Source of the DNA: Centropus unirufus | Lineage: Eukaryota; Chordata; Aves; Cuculiformes; Centropidae | Length of the DNA stretch: 64,000 nt | Direction of reading: 5' to 3' | NCBI GenBank assembly: GCA_013397695.1 | Contig: VYZI01000033.1 | Coordinates: forward strand, 3,769,066-3,833,065 | In this document: positions 39,808-51,800 of the stretch, piece by piece | Layout: each line of letters begins with the position of its first letter | Position numbering within the stretch: position 1 is the stretch's first letter | Program-made: the position numbers and the translations under genes | The notes under the pieces: generated by a model | Seen by the model: the letters and a program-made list of their open reading frames with translations, nothing else | The model's database searches: none | Told to the model about the DNA's origin: nothing

Positions 39808-42800
39808 GTAAGCGCGGTGCGGCTGCTCCGCTCCTGCGGCGCTTCCAGCCGCGGCCGCTCCCAGTTCTCCTCTCCGGGTCGCTTTGTGCTCGGCTCTTCT
39901 TGGCTGCGAGCAGCCCGGTGCAAGGGAGCAGTACCTTTGTCCCGAGGCTTTTCTGCCTCCGCTGCTGGGAAAGCCCGTGCCGATGGTTCAAGAAGCTCTC
40001 GGGCGCGTGCTGTGAATTTTGGGGTTGTCCTATGTAGGGGTTGGGAATCGACGTGGGTCCCTTCTGTCTCGGGGTGTTCTGTGAATGGTGCCCTGGCGCT
40101 TGGCTGTCCGGGATCTGATGGGGGAAACCTCTGAAGCTCACTCGCTCAGAGGGAGGAAGTTGTGGAAAGTTGGGTCTGAATTGGGGGTTTTCCAGGCATG
40201 TTTTGAGCCCTCTCATCTGTAGCCCTTGGAGGTCTGTGCAGCTTTGGAATCGGATGGTTTTCAAACACCCGCCTGTGCCTTGTGTGACTTTTCGGTAGCT
40301 GCTACAGCGGCTTGGGTTTGGTTCAGTGGGGCTGTGTAGTGCAGAAGTGCAACTTTTTCCACTTGTAGCTGGAAAAAAGCTGTGTTCTGGCACATCAGTA
40401 GTTTAAGTGAAATTAAAATGTTGTTCTCCAGCAGACGGAGAGCTGGAGAGGCTTCCTAGGGGCAAGTGTATTGCATCTTGGTAGACTTGTATCACAAGGT
40501 GTTCCATGTCAATGGCTGTAGCTGGCTCTTAAAAGTGCTGAAAGGAAGTTCAGGAGTGCCCGAAAGTCACTTGCAGGACAGTGAAGGAAGAGCTGGGGTT
40601 ACAGGGCTGTGGACTGGGTCTTCTGCTGAGATAGTGATTGGCTACTGGGACTCTGGAGGTGTCCTCTCTGAGCAGCTTTATACTGGTGCCTGCTAAGTCT
40701 GTTCCTCTCCTGCCCTGAGCAGAGACCCTAGGTGGTGTGAAAGAGGGAAAAGGATAATTAGTGGAGGTGCTGTATGAAGAAAGGTTGATCACGACCTGCT
40801 GCTGTTGCAAGAGAGAATCAAAGCAGAGAATCAGAGACCAGACCAGAGAATCTGGCCACTTCAGTGGCTTTGCCTCTCCTTCAGGGTGCAGCTGTGGCCT
40901 GGTTGGGCAGCTTGTTGGCTGACCGGTGTCAGTAGAGGCAACTTGGGAATGTGTTGATCTTGAGCAGCAGAGGCTGCATCCCAGATTCTGTCTATTCTTG
41001 CTGCTGTGTCCTTAGAGAAGATTTGCTTTTCTCTGCAGAGTATGAGGCTGCAATGGACAGAAGGTTTGGGCTGGAACCTGGGACTCTCTTTCAGGGCCGG
41101 AAAAAGGTAGGATGGATGACTGGTACCAACATCTTTTATGTTGTGGTAGTATGCTAATATTATATCTCCATGCCCTTTGCTCACCTAAACCTCTGATCTA
41201 GCTGGAGAGGTTTGTGGTAACTTTGTAGATTTGGATGTTCATAGCTAACGTTAGTCTGTTTCTAAGGAGGAAGGACTTGTCAGGTATGTCTAGATTTAAG
41301 AATCATAGCCAAACTTCTGTTTCTTGATCTCCGACTTAAGTGTTTTTCCTTTGTTACCTCACTTAATATCTTTCTGTTTTACTTTGTGGCCTTAAAAGCT
41401 GTGATCACTCTTAACGTTTCCTGCAGCCTTTTTTCCTCTTTCCATGTCACTGGGTGGTTTGGATAATGCCTAATATCAGTGAATGCGTGTTTACCTCTTA
41501 GGTGGCCTGTAGTCCAGCATAGAGAACAGGTATTTAAGGGCTTAAATATGATTGGTCTTAAGAAAACCCCAAACACTAGCACCCCGTTACCTTGCCACAG
41601 TTGCCTTTTTTTTTAATCTCATGTCTTTTTGAAAAAGGGCAATTAGTATTGAAGATAATTTACACAAAACTAGAAATACACATCTGTGGACGTATTTTGG
41701 TGTCTAGGCCTGCTGTTACTGCCGGTCAGAGACCCTTTACGTGTGCTTTCAGGAAAGTTGTTAAGTAATTGTGGAGATGAACTTTTAGTGGGGGCTCTGT
41801 ATGGCTCCCAGCTGATCCCTCTTACCTAATTTAGATTAAAAAAGTCCATGTCAGGAATCTGCACCTGAGCTGACTTAATTTGATCCCCCTTGGGCTTTGT
41901 TGAAACAGAGTGAAACTTCCAGCAAGGTGCCTTTTCACCCAGGCTGTCAGTTTTCCAAGGCAAAGCAGGAGTTGCTCTCAGAATCCCTCAGGAGAGGGGC
42001 ATGTGCAAGTAGAGCAGTGCTCTGCTTCTCTGTTATCTTTTGAAAGCACATTCTGTGAAGTGCTTTCTGCTGTCAGAAGTTGAAAAAATACAAATAGAAG
42101 AAAAATTCCTGGCTAAACTGTCCATGAGTTAAGTATTGTCCAAAATGGTTTTGTGTTATTCCTAAAAAAAAAACCCAAACAAATTAACAACCTAAAACTA
42201 AAAGGATTAGGACAAGCAGGGGTGTGATTTATTTTTTTTGTTGTGTTTGAAGAGATTGTCAGGAGCAATAGCAGCAGGCTAATTTGTGTTTTCCCAATAA
42301 TCTGCCTGTTGAGGAAGCAAAGCAGGGATGGGCTGGACTGGGAAGCTTTGAGAAGTGGGACCTTTATTCCAGGCTCCATCTCTGTAGTCGCCAGCCTATT
42401 CTCCATGTCTCAGGGAGGCAGTGTATATGTGTGCCTCCCTGCCCACTTTATAGTTAGAGAAGTCTTATGGTATTCATTGGGAATGGAAGCAATTGCTGCT
42501 TCATCAAGTTCAGTGCTAGTGTGGGGCTTGATGCCATCTAAAGCTCTGAATTTCACACCAATGGAAGTCAAAATGGAGCTGTTGGAGCTCCCCACTAAGT
42601 GATCAGACTGTTGCTGAAAAGATGTGTTGAGCTCGGTGGTGCTGGGTAGCAGGCCTGGTGTGTTATGCTCTTGCAGGACAAGGAAACATCTCCATGCTTT
42701 TGTGGCCAAATACTTGTACTGACTTGTTCCCTTGATGCTCCAGGACCCCGTGGACTTTGAGTGGAGCTACTGGATTGAATGGGGAAGGGAACGTATCCTG

Positions 42801-45800
42801 TGGCTTCTGGCTGGTCACCTGCTGGTATCACAAGTGTCTAGGCTTTTGGTGGAGAAGGTATGTATGTGTTTTCTTTGCAGCAAGGAGTTTCTGTTGTTTG
42901 TTTACTTTGAGTATGGAAAACTTAGCAGTGAGGCTACTGAGTGTGGGAAATCCCATTCTGTGTTTTGGATTGTTTGAGTGGATCTGTACTGACACACAGG
43001 TGAGAGCCAATGGATGAGTTGCCTTAGTGTTTGGACACTTCAGTCTCCAGCCCACAAAAGCCTGTGTTTTGTTGTGAACCGTTAACCAGTGATGTTTGAC
43101 CTGTACACAAGTGTGTAGCTGCTTCTAAGACTGAAGTGATAACTGCTTGGGTTTTGGCCCGGTTGGCAGATGGCAATTACCATGTAGTGTCATGCTCACT
43201 AGTTTGGAGATGGAAAGGAGGAAGTTCTTCCTCAGGGAGAGCAGGAATGCTGTGGATTTCACAAAAGCTGCTACAGAAACCCTCTCCCTTTCAAGTTTAT
43301 GTGTAGTTGTGTGTCCCCGTGTTTTGTATATATTCTTAAATTAGTGTTTGTTCCTACTGTACTTTGTGTAGGACAACACAGCTGTTGAGTGTTTGTTTTT
43401 TTCTTTATGAATAATCAAACTGAAAATTGTTCATTTTTTTTCCTAACAGTACAAACCATGGTGCTTGATGATTTATGGAATGACTGCCTGCTGGTTGTTA
43501 CTGGGAATCAAGGGCTTTGCTGTCATTTTGTTACACGCAACTATTTCATTTGCTGTGGCGCAGTTTCAGCTGTCCCTCCTGTCGTGGTTGTGCTCCCTTA
43601 TTCTGCTATCCACTTTACGTATACCCGCTGTGGAAGATGCCAAGGTAATGTGAGAAGAACTAACCAAGCATCTAATTATGGTGGTGTTGGTCATTGTGGC
43701 AGTTGCCTTTTTGACAATGATCCACTTTAGTTGATGTAAGCAGAGATTGGTTTGAAAAGCCACAGGCAGTAGAGCTGGAGTTTCTCCAGTTGGAAAAATC
43801 ATGTTTCTCAATCGTGCTGACCAATGCACTGAGATGGAAATATGTGCCTTAATGTGTAAGTGGTATTCTTTAGAGCTGGAGTATGATAATACTTTACTAG
43901 TGTTCTAGTATATGTTTCTTGTTTGTTGGAGCTGTAATTGTACCAACTTAAGGTGCTGCTTTTGGGTTCACATCTAGGAATTGCATAATCAAGCCTGACT
44001 TTGCAGTCCCACCTTGAGTATTGGGTGCCGCAATATTAAAAAAAATATAAAGTTACTGGAGAATGTCCAGAAGAGGGCCACAAAGCTGATGAAGGGTTTA
44101 AAGTCAAAAGCATATGAGGAGTGGATAAGTCACCTGGTCTGTTCAGTCTGGAGAAGAGGCGACTGAGGGTAAAACCTCATGTAAGCTCATTGCAATTTAC
44201 AGTTTCCTCACAATAGGAGGAGGAACAGGCGCTGTTCTCGTCTCTCTGGTGACCAATGGTAGGACCCAAGGGAACAGCAGGAAGATGCCATGGGAGGTTT
44301 AGGTTGGATATTAGGAAAATGCTGTTCATACTGAGGGTGGTGGAGCACTGGAACAGGCTCCCCAGGGAAGTAGTCATGGTGCCAAGCCTGACAGTATCCA
44401 AGAGGCATTTGCCTTCAGACACGTGGTGTGAATTTTGGGGTTGTGCTGTGCAGGAACAGGAGTCGGAAGAAACCCACAAGGATTGCAGAGTCCGCCATGG
44501 GTCATTCTGTGATTCTGTGACTGTATTTTATTGATGACTGCAAGCTTCTACATAGAAAGGAGAACTATTTCTCTAACCCTTTGGTTTGTACCAGTGGTAC
44601 AAAACTTTGGTGAGCTTTGGTGCAAGCTCAGTTTTGGTCTTTCTTTAATGGCTTTTACTTAGCAGTATGGATTTTGGAGAAGCTGCTGCTCAGTTGTGAG
44701 AAGGTGTCCTTGTGTTTACATGGACTAAGGGAAAAAACTAGACATGTTATAAGGCTTGTTGTCATGATGTTCATGGAGATCAGAGGGGAGATGTGTGGGT
44801 AGAGTTTCTTCATATGGTGTGGGCAAATTGGAGAAGGAAAGGGCCCATGGCAGTAAAAATGTAATCAGCCAAATTGTTTGCTGATGTTTCCAAGTTTTTT
44901 TGTGATAATGGGAGTGTCAAAATCCACTAAAAGCTCAGTAGAGTCTTTCCAGCCTCGGGCTTTCTCAGGAGTGACTGATTCTCTTCAGACACAAACTGCA
45001 GCATTGGTATCAGCTCTAGTAGTTCCTCAGCTGTCAGTAACATTGCCAGCTGCTTTGGACCAAACCTGAGGGACATAATGGCATTACTGTGAGAACAGCT
45101 CTTCTGCTGTCATTGTTCTTCACAACCTAATATGTTTCTGAAGTCAAGCTATTGTCTCTGTGCTGGTTGCAGTAACTCTGGAGGCTCTGTCTCCATCAAG
45201 AGCCAGTGCTTGTTCATGCATTAAGTAGTGCTGTTCCCTTCAATTATTCCAGCTGCTCTTTGCTTGAATTGCTTCGTGCTGCTGGTGAGCATGAAGGGTA
45301 GCATCTCGGTGGGCATCTCTGTCCCACCATACAGAAAACGCAGCACTGTACCATTGTGATTTGCCCTTTTTTCTTGCAGAGAAAGTGGTATGACACTGAA
45401 AATGAGTATTATCTGCTGCTTTTCACTGTATCTGTCCGCTGCCTCTTCTGCACCAGCTTCAGCCTGGAGTACTGCTGGCATAGACCCGCCGAGAAGTCAT
45501 CCCACTCATTCCTGTGGATGCTGGCATATGTGTTTTATTATCCCATGTTCCATAATGGGCCCCTCATGAACTTCGATGAATTCAGTAAGCAGGTAACAGT
45601 ATTTTTAAGATGGCACAGTTAGAGATTTTCATGGCATCTGTGTTCAGGTGAATTGTGCACAGAGTTACTGAGGCAGATGGTGATCTCTCTTCCACAGCTA
45701 GATCTAGACACAGCCCTTGTACCCTGAGGAACTGATTAAAGAGATTTTAATACCAATCATGAGAAAAAGTTAGGTGGACCATTTTATCCAGTTTTCCTTG

Positions 45801-48800
45801 AGATGCTCTTTTAATGGTGTGTTCATAATGTAGTTTACAGGTAAGCTGGAGTTTCTAGTTTTTCTACTTACTTGGCAAAAAATAAATAGTGATGAGACCT
45901 TGAAACAGAAGATGTTCCTACTCCTAGTTGTATCTAACATCCTTTTCTCTAAGTGTTGACGTATGCTGCATGCAAAAATGAAGGCTATAGCTAGAAACCA
46001 GTCTTGGTTGTTATTGCTTGTATGTCAGCCATGGCATAATGTTGAACTCTCACAAGGCTGGTAACTAACACTGAAAATGTAGTCAAAATAAGTCTTTATA
46101 TAGTGTTTGGCTGGAGAGGGGTTGATCTGACCCCATGTTAGAGAAAGCAGAAAGCAAGGTAAGTGGATTTTTGAAGGCTGGACGATTGATTTTCTGTATT
46201 GGATGCTGATCTCTATTTCCTTCTGACATAAATATTTTTTCCTTAACAAGGTACTTCAGGGAAAAAAACCTACAGAAAAGGGGTTTTACATATGTTTTGA
46301 CTTAATTAAAAGAATCTATAATGGGTTGTGTAATATTTTTCATTCTTACTAGTAATTTGAAGGAATAGCTTTGGGAATCTGACAATGTACCGGATGTGAA
46401 CTTTTTAGACAAACTTTCTTCCCCAACTAGTTCTACTTTGCAGTTTAGTACATTTGGAGAACGTTCATAACCTTAGCATGCTGCTGCTGGACTGGGTTTT
46501 TGTTTTCCTCTTTTCCATTAGGTGGAATAAAGTAACATTTTCAGCAGCAGCTGACTGTTAACTCTGAAACAGATTTCAGAGGTATAGAAAATTCCTGTTT
46601 TTATTGGGAATTCCTGAAGACCTCATATTGATTGAAAACAGGTGATGGTTTACTTGGAACACTTTTCAGACTTCAGCAAACTGAGCAGTTCCCTTAATGT
46701 GATGGACCTGCCTGTCTTACTGAGCATTTTTTTCTAGTGCCTTGCAGGCTGCTTCTGTGCAACCGGAGAAAAATCTCATTCCCATTCCTTATTGCTTTCC
46801 TTATTTTCTCACACACTTGAGTAAGAAGTAAAATCGTCACCCTCCCATTGGATATCCCTGTCATTAGGGTAAAGTGGATGAGTGGGTGTTTCAAACCATA
46901 AAACTGATATTTCAGGTTTTCATATAGAAGCCTAGGCATTGTTTGCTTTTTGTTCATATTCTGAAATGTTCTTTTGGAGCCACAATGAATCACAGAAAGG
47001 TGATTGGTGATTGGAAGGTGCCTTAAAGATCATCTAATTCCAACCTTCCTTCCATGGGCAGGGATGCCTCCCACTAGACCAGGCTGCTCAAGGCTCCATC
47101 CAGCCTACCCTTGAACACTTCCAGGGTGTGGGGCATCCACAGCTTCACTGGTCTTTATAAATAGATTGGCCTTTATGAAAGTGAAAACTGACATTCTGGT
47201 GTGGACCCTTGAGTGTCAATTCTTATGCTCATTTGTCTTCAGTAGCTTTGGAAGATGCCAGGGTGAAGTTATCCTGGGTTGGGTGTCTTTTATACAACAC
47301 AGTTGCAGTATAGAGCCCTCATTGATTCCTAGTCAGCAGTAGAAATTGAGAGACCTCAGGAGTATGTGAGGGATTTCCAAATGGTGTAGTTGAATGGCTC
47401 CCTTAGTAATAGTAATGAATAACAAATGGAATTTTTTTAAAAAATTGTCAAACTGAGTATTTTAATAAAGCAGTCAGTTATGTGCCATATAACATCTTTG
47501 GATTTCTTCTTTAGATGAGGAGACAAGAAGCCTTCAGTTTCAAGACCAATCTCAGCATCTTAATAGTAGGCATAATTCGTATTTTCTTTTGGTGGTGCCT
47601 AGCTGAGCTGATGATTCATCTCATGTATATCCATGCTCTCTACAGCAGTGCTCTACCTTTGGAAACTGCATCGTACTGGGCCTTGGGTGAGTGTAGAAAC
47701 AATAGCATAAATCTTTCTTCTTCCTCTACCTTGGTCTATTTATCTTATGTCGATCTATAGGTATTTGAGTAGTATATTACAGCCAGTCACTGTCCAGAAA
47801 GGTGGCCTACAGACTTTTAATATAACATGTACATCCTCCAAGAAGCTTACAGTTGAATTTACTCAGCTGCTTCCTAAATCAGAACATTGTGGGTTTTTTT
47901 TCAATATAAAGTGTGTGTCCAAATGTTGGTCTAAAGTGATTTTCCCCAGGTTATGGAAACAGACACTTTAAAAAAGAGCTTGTTTCGTGTAGGGATGATG
48001 GAGGAGAGATGTTAAAAATTAGTGTTATCCTTTATTGATCTCCTGCTTGGCTTCCCTCTCTTCTGCCCCCTTTTGCTTGCATGGCATTTCATTTAAATGG
48101 CTAATTGGGAAAAATGAGTGCTGATGAATGAAATGCAGCATAAAACAGCAAGAGCTTTGGGTGCTGGTATGTAGGCAGATGTAGGCTAACCCATATGCCA
48201 GTGGCTTATGTGGTTAGGTTTTTTTTCTGCTATCCTATGTGTACCACCAGGTAGGAGGAAGGAAAGAGAAACCCAGGCCTTATTATTGGGATCTGAAAAA
48301 GGCTTGGTGATTCCTGAATCGAAGATGATGCCTCATACTGTATCAGCAAGAAACAGGACTTGATACAGACACTGGTATGGTCTTGCCAAGAATTTTTTTG
48401 GGATCACATGTGATGAGCAGTGAGTGTGTTGAAGGGCACTTTACATTGGACTCTGGTCAGTGGTACAGGGCGGTTGGTACTCCAACTCTGTGCATGTATA
48501 AGTGTATGCATATGTATGCACTTAATGTGTTTCCATTTATTTAACATCTTTGTGATGTGGACAGTGGGATTGAGGTCACCCTCAGCAAGTTTGCTGACAA
48601 CTCCAAGCTGAGTGGTGTGGTCAACATGCTGGAGGAAAGTGATAACATCCAAGAAAGACCTGGGCCCATGGAAACCTCATGAAGTTCAACAAGGTCCATC
48701 ATGTGGCTTGGGGCAATCACAAACACAAATACAGGCTGGGTGGAGAATGGATTGAGAACAGCATTGAGGAAAAGGACTTTGTATTGGTGGTTAAGAAGCC

Positions 48801-51800
48801 CAACATGACTCAACAGTGTAGGCTCATAGCCTGGAAAGGCAACCATATCCTGGGTTGCATCCAAGGAAGTCAAGGTCCCTCTGATTCTCTCCCTTTGCTC
48901 CACTCTTGTAAGACCCTGCCTGGAGTACTGTGTCCAGATCTGGGACCTCCAACATAAGAAGGACATAGACCTGTTGGAATGAGTCCGGACAAGGACCACA
49001 AAGATGATCAGAGCCTTGGAGTACCTCTCCTATGAAGACAGGCTGAGAGAGTTGGGGCTGTTCAGCCTGGAGATGTTGAGTGTTTTGAGCTGTTATCCAT
49101 GATATAAAAAATGCCAGTTGCATCCCCATTTTGCATGGACTAAATAAAATAGAAAAATATTATGGATCTGTTTGCAGTGTAGCCCCTCCTCTGCTCAATA
49201 CTACAACACCCGTGTGCCCTACAGATGCCTATTTCTTCTACTACATATTTCTCCTGACATTTAAATTGTTCTTATAGCATTCTGCCCATACAACTTTAAA
49301 TCTGCACGCTAACATTGCAGCAAGCTGTGGCTGTGGTACTGGGGACCAAATGCTGTGTGAATGAACAAAAACCTGCATCATATGGGTCTGAAGAAAGTGT
49401 AATTTCAGGCTGAGTAGGCAGTTATATTATATTTCTTCAGTGCTGTGTGTTTAGTAGCAAGAATAACCTGCAAGATGAAATGTCAGTCTCCTGTATAGAG
49501 GGAAAGAAGATGGTGAGAGGTGCTTTCAGATATCCAAATCTTAACTCTTGTTGGTTATGTTTAGGTATAAATGATTTCCAGTCATTGTCCGTAGCTTCAG
49601 CTCCACACTTTGTTAAATTCTCTGCATAGGACAGTGGAAATCTTGACTGGCTGCTGGGGAAGGAATTTGGCCATACCCTGTGTATGGTATGAGATAAAGA
49701 ACACAAAATCTGTGTGAAATCTTGCACTTGTTTCTTCAGTCATTCTTGTACTGACTGGCCTGTCAATTCCTTCAATGGGATGGGACCCAGTGGTGCTCCA
49801 CCCTCCCAGTAGATGTTACTGATCCTCTGAGACCCTCCAGGTATGATGAGCACCTAACCACTCATCACTAAGGGTTGCTTGTGGGCTGGGCTTTGTCTCT
49901 TTCCTCATTTCTCAGGACTGCTTATCCTGACACCCCTATCCTTGCAGCAAACGTTGGCTTCAAATCCTCAGCAATGCTGATCTTCTGTGGTAGGAATTAT
50001 ATGCAAAGCCAGATGATTCCAAGCAGTGTGGTTTTTTTGAATGGCCAAATATTAGGTCCCTTATCAGGAGCAGAATGAAGAATACGGTGGGAGCTGTATC
50101 CATAGTGTTTGGGTTTTGTTAACTCTATGTACCTGTTTGCCATATGTATATGCATATGTATATGGTCCTTTAGTTTGTGGGAGAGATGTTAATGTCTGAA
50201 GACAGTATTAATTTAAAAAATGGCAGCTAGGGAGCAGAGTACTATTGTTGCTGATCCCTAGAAATCAGTTTTTAGAGTGAGAATATTTTCTAGAATTCAC
50301 AAATCACTGTGTCTATATTCACAAATATTTATGTCTCTGAATAATTAGCTACTGGCATATTGAACAATATCAGGGCATTTGTGCTTATTTAACTCCAAGC
50401 ACCAAATGGAGTGTTTGTAGCAATTCTGTGTTTTTGTGTCAGCGCTGTGTCTCATTCTGATAGCATTGGTCTGATTGTCTAAATGAATTGAGCACTTTCA
50501 GAATTAATGGCACAGCAGGAAGACTCATATTCCATGGTAACAAATCCTGATAGCTAATGCTTCTCAATTTTTAGAGGTAACTGGGGTTAATTTTGCTGCC
50601 TTTACATTTCACACTGTAAAATGAAGGCATTGACGATAAAAGCCACTATGGATTCCATCATGGTAAACTGCAGAATACCAGAATAGCCACACTGGGCCAG
50701 ATCAGAGGTTCATCTTCTCTACTGAGTATCATTCAGATGTAGTCTGTAATGAAGCCTGGGAAGAGAAATTAAAAATTAAAGGGTAGTTGGATTGATGATC
50801 CTTTCCCGGCATATGTTCTTCAGCCTTCTGTATCTGAATTATCTAGTAACAAGGAGCTCAGCAGTGCTAGTTGAAAGATCTTAAATTTTTTCTTTGCTAT
50901 GACAACATAGAAATCAGTGGTAAAATTCACTCTGGTGGTTGTGTTAAGTCTGATTCTGGAAATTCAGAAGCTAAAACCACTACCTGTATTTTCGTTATGA
51001 GGCTTCACGTTAAGCCTGGTGATTCAGCACCACTTCCTCATTTCTGCTCATGTGAATAGAGCTTTATGTCAGTCTCACAATATATGAGGAATGATGAAAG
51101 CCAGAATTCTGCACGAAAATATACTCTCTAGTACAGTTGTTGCACTGGTTAAATTTGGGATATTAATATTTATTGTAGTTGTGAAAATATTTTTACTAGG
51201 AATCTGTATATATGTGGTGTCAGAGGAGTCTGATGTGGTGACATACACCTGAGATGTCTGCATGAGTGATATCAGTGTTTTGAGTGTTCTGTGGGCTTAA
51301 TGTATTGGTGCTGTGTACCATTTGTGTGTGCTCACTAGAACAAACAAGTTAGTGTCAATTAGCTATAATTGTTTTAATTATTAACTATACCAAAAGGGTA
51401 TTTATTTTCATATGAATGGCACGTCAGTCAGTCTTGTTCAGAATGATGTGATCTGTTCAAAGTTAGAGCCACCTGGTTTGACCTGTAACTGACTTATTGT
51501 TTTGATTTGTTAAAAGTGAGAACTACAGAGTAGTCCATGTCAGTTGGTTGTAGTGTGCTGGTTTCAGAACTTCTAGATAGTATTTGTAGTTAACCTACTT
51601 GTATGACTACTTTTTTACTCATGTGATAACTATGGATTTATTTAGAGAGCTCTGTCCTGCAAGAATTTACTAAGGAATATAATGCCCATCATAAATATTT
51701 TTGGAATATTCAAGGTAGGTGACTTAGGCATGTCTATCCTTGAAAAAGCTTCTGGTTTTCTTTTGGTATTCTGGAAGACCTGTCTGTACCTTGATCAGGA

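Larger units (their letters stand above)
39084..39992 (+). promoter_or_regulatory. HHAT: HHAT promoter and CpG-rich region, partly gapped
   Basis: DNA on both sides of the N run is rich in G, C and CpG compared with the AT-rich surroundings. A GC-box-like CCCCGCCCC lies at 39084-39092, and CpG density stays high through the first coding exon into intron 1, up to about 39990. No TATA box can be placed. The core promoter and start site are most likely inside the gap. Extent is approximate. Confidence 0.65.

Noticed and set aside
39016..40134. Long open frames on both strands across the gap (up to 356 codons)
   Set aside because: They are open only because N codons cannot be stops. The true coding part is the HHAT exon 39714-39807.
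39803..40393. 196-codon minus-strand frame opposite HHAT exon 1 and intron 1
   Set aside because: GC-rich DNA with few stops, overlapping a CR1 tail; no recognisable domain.
48541..49129. 152- and 101-codon minus-strand frames
   Set aside because: Antisense shadows of the CR1 fragment at 48553-49076.
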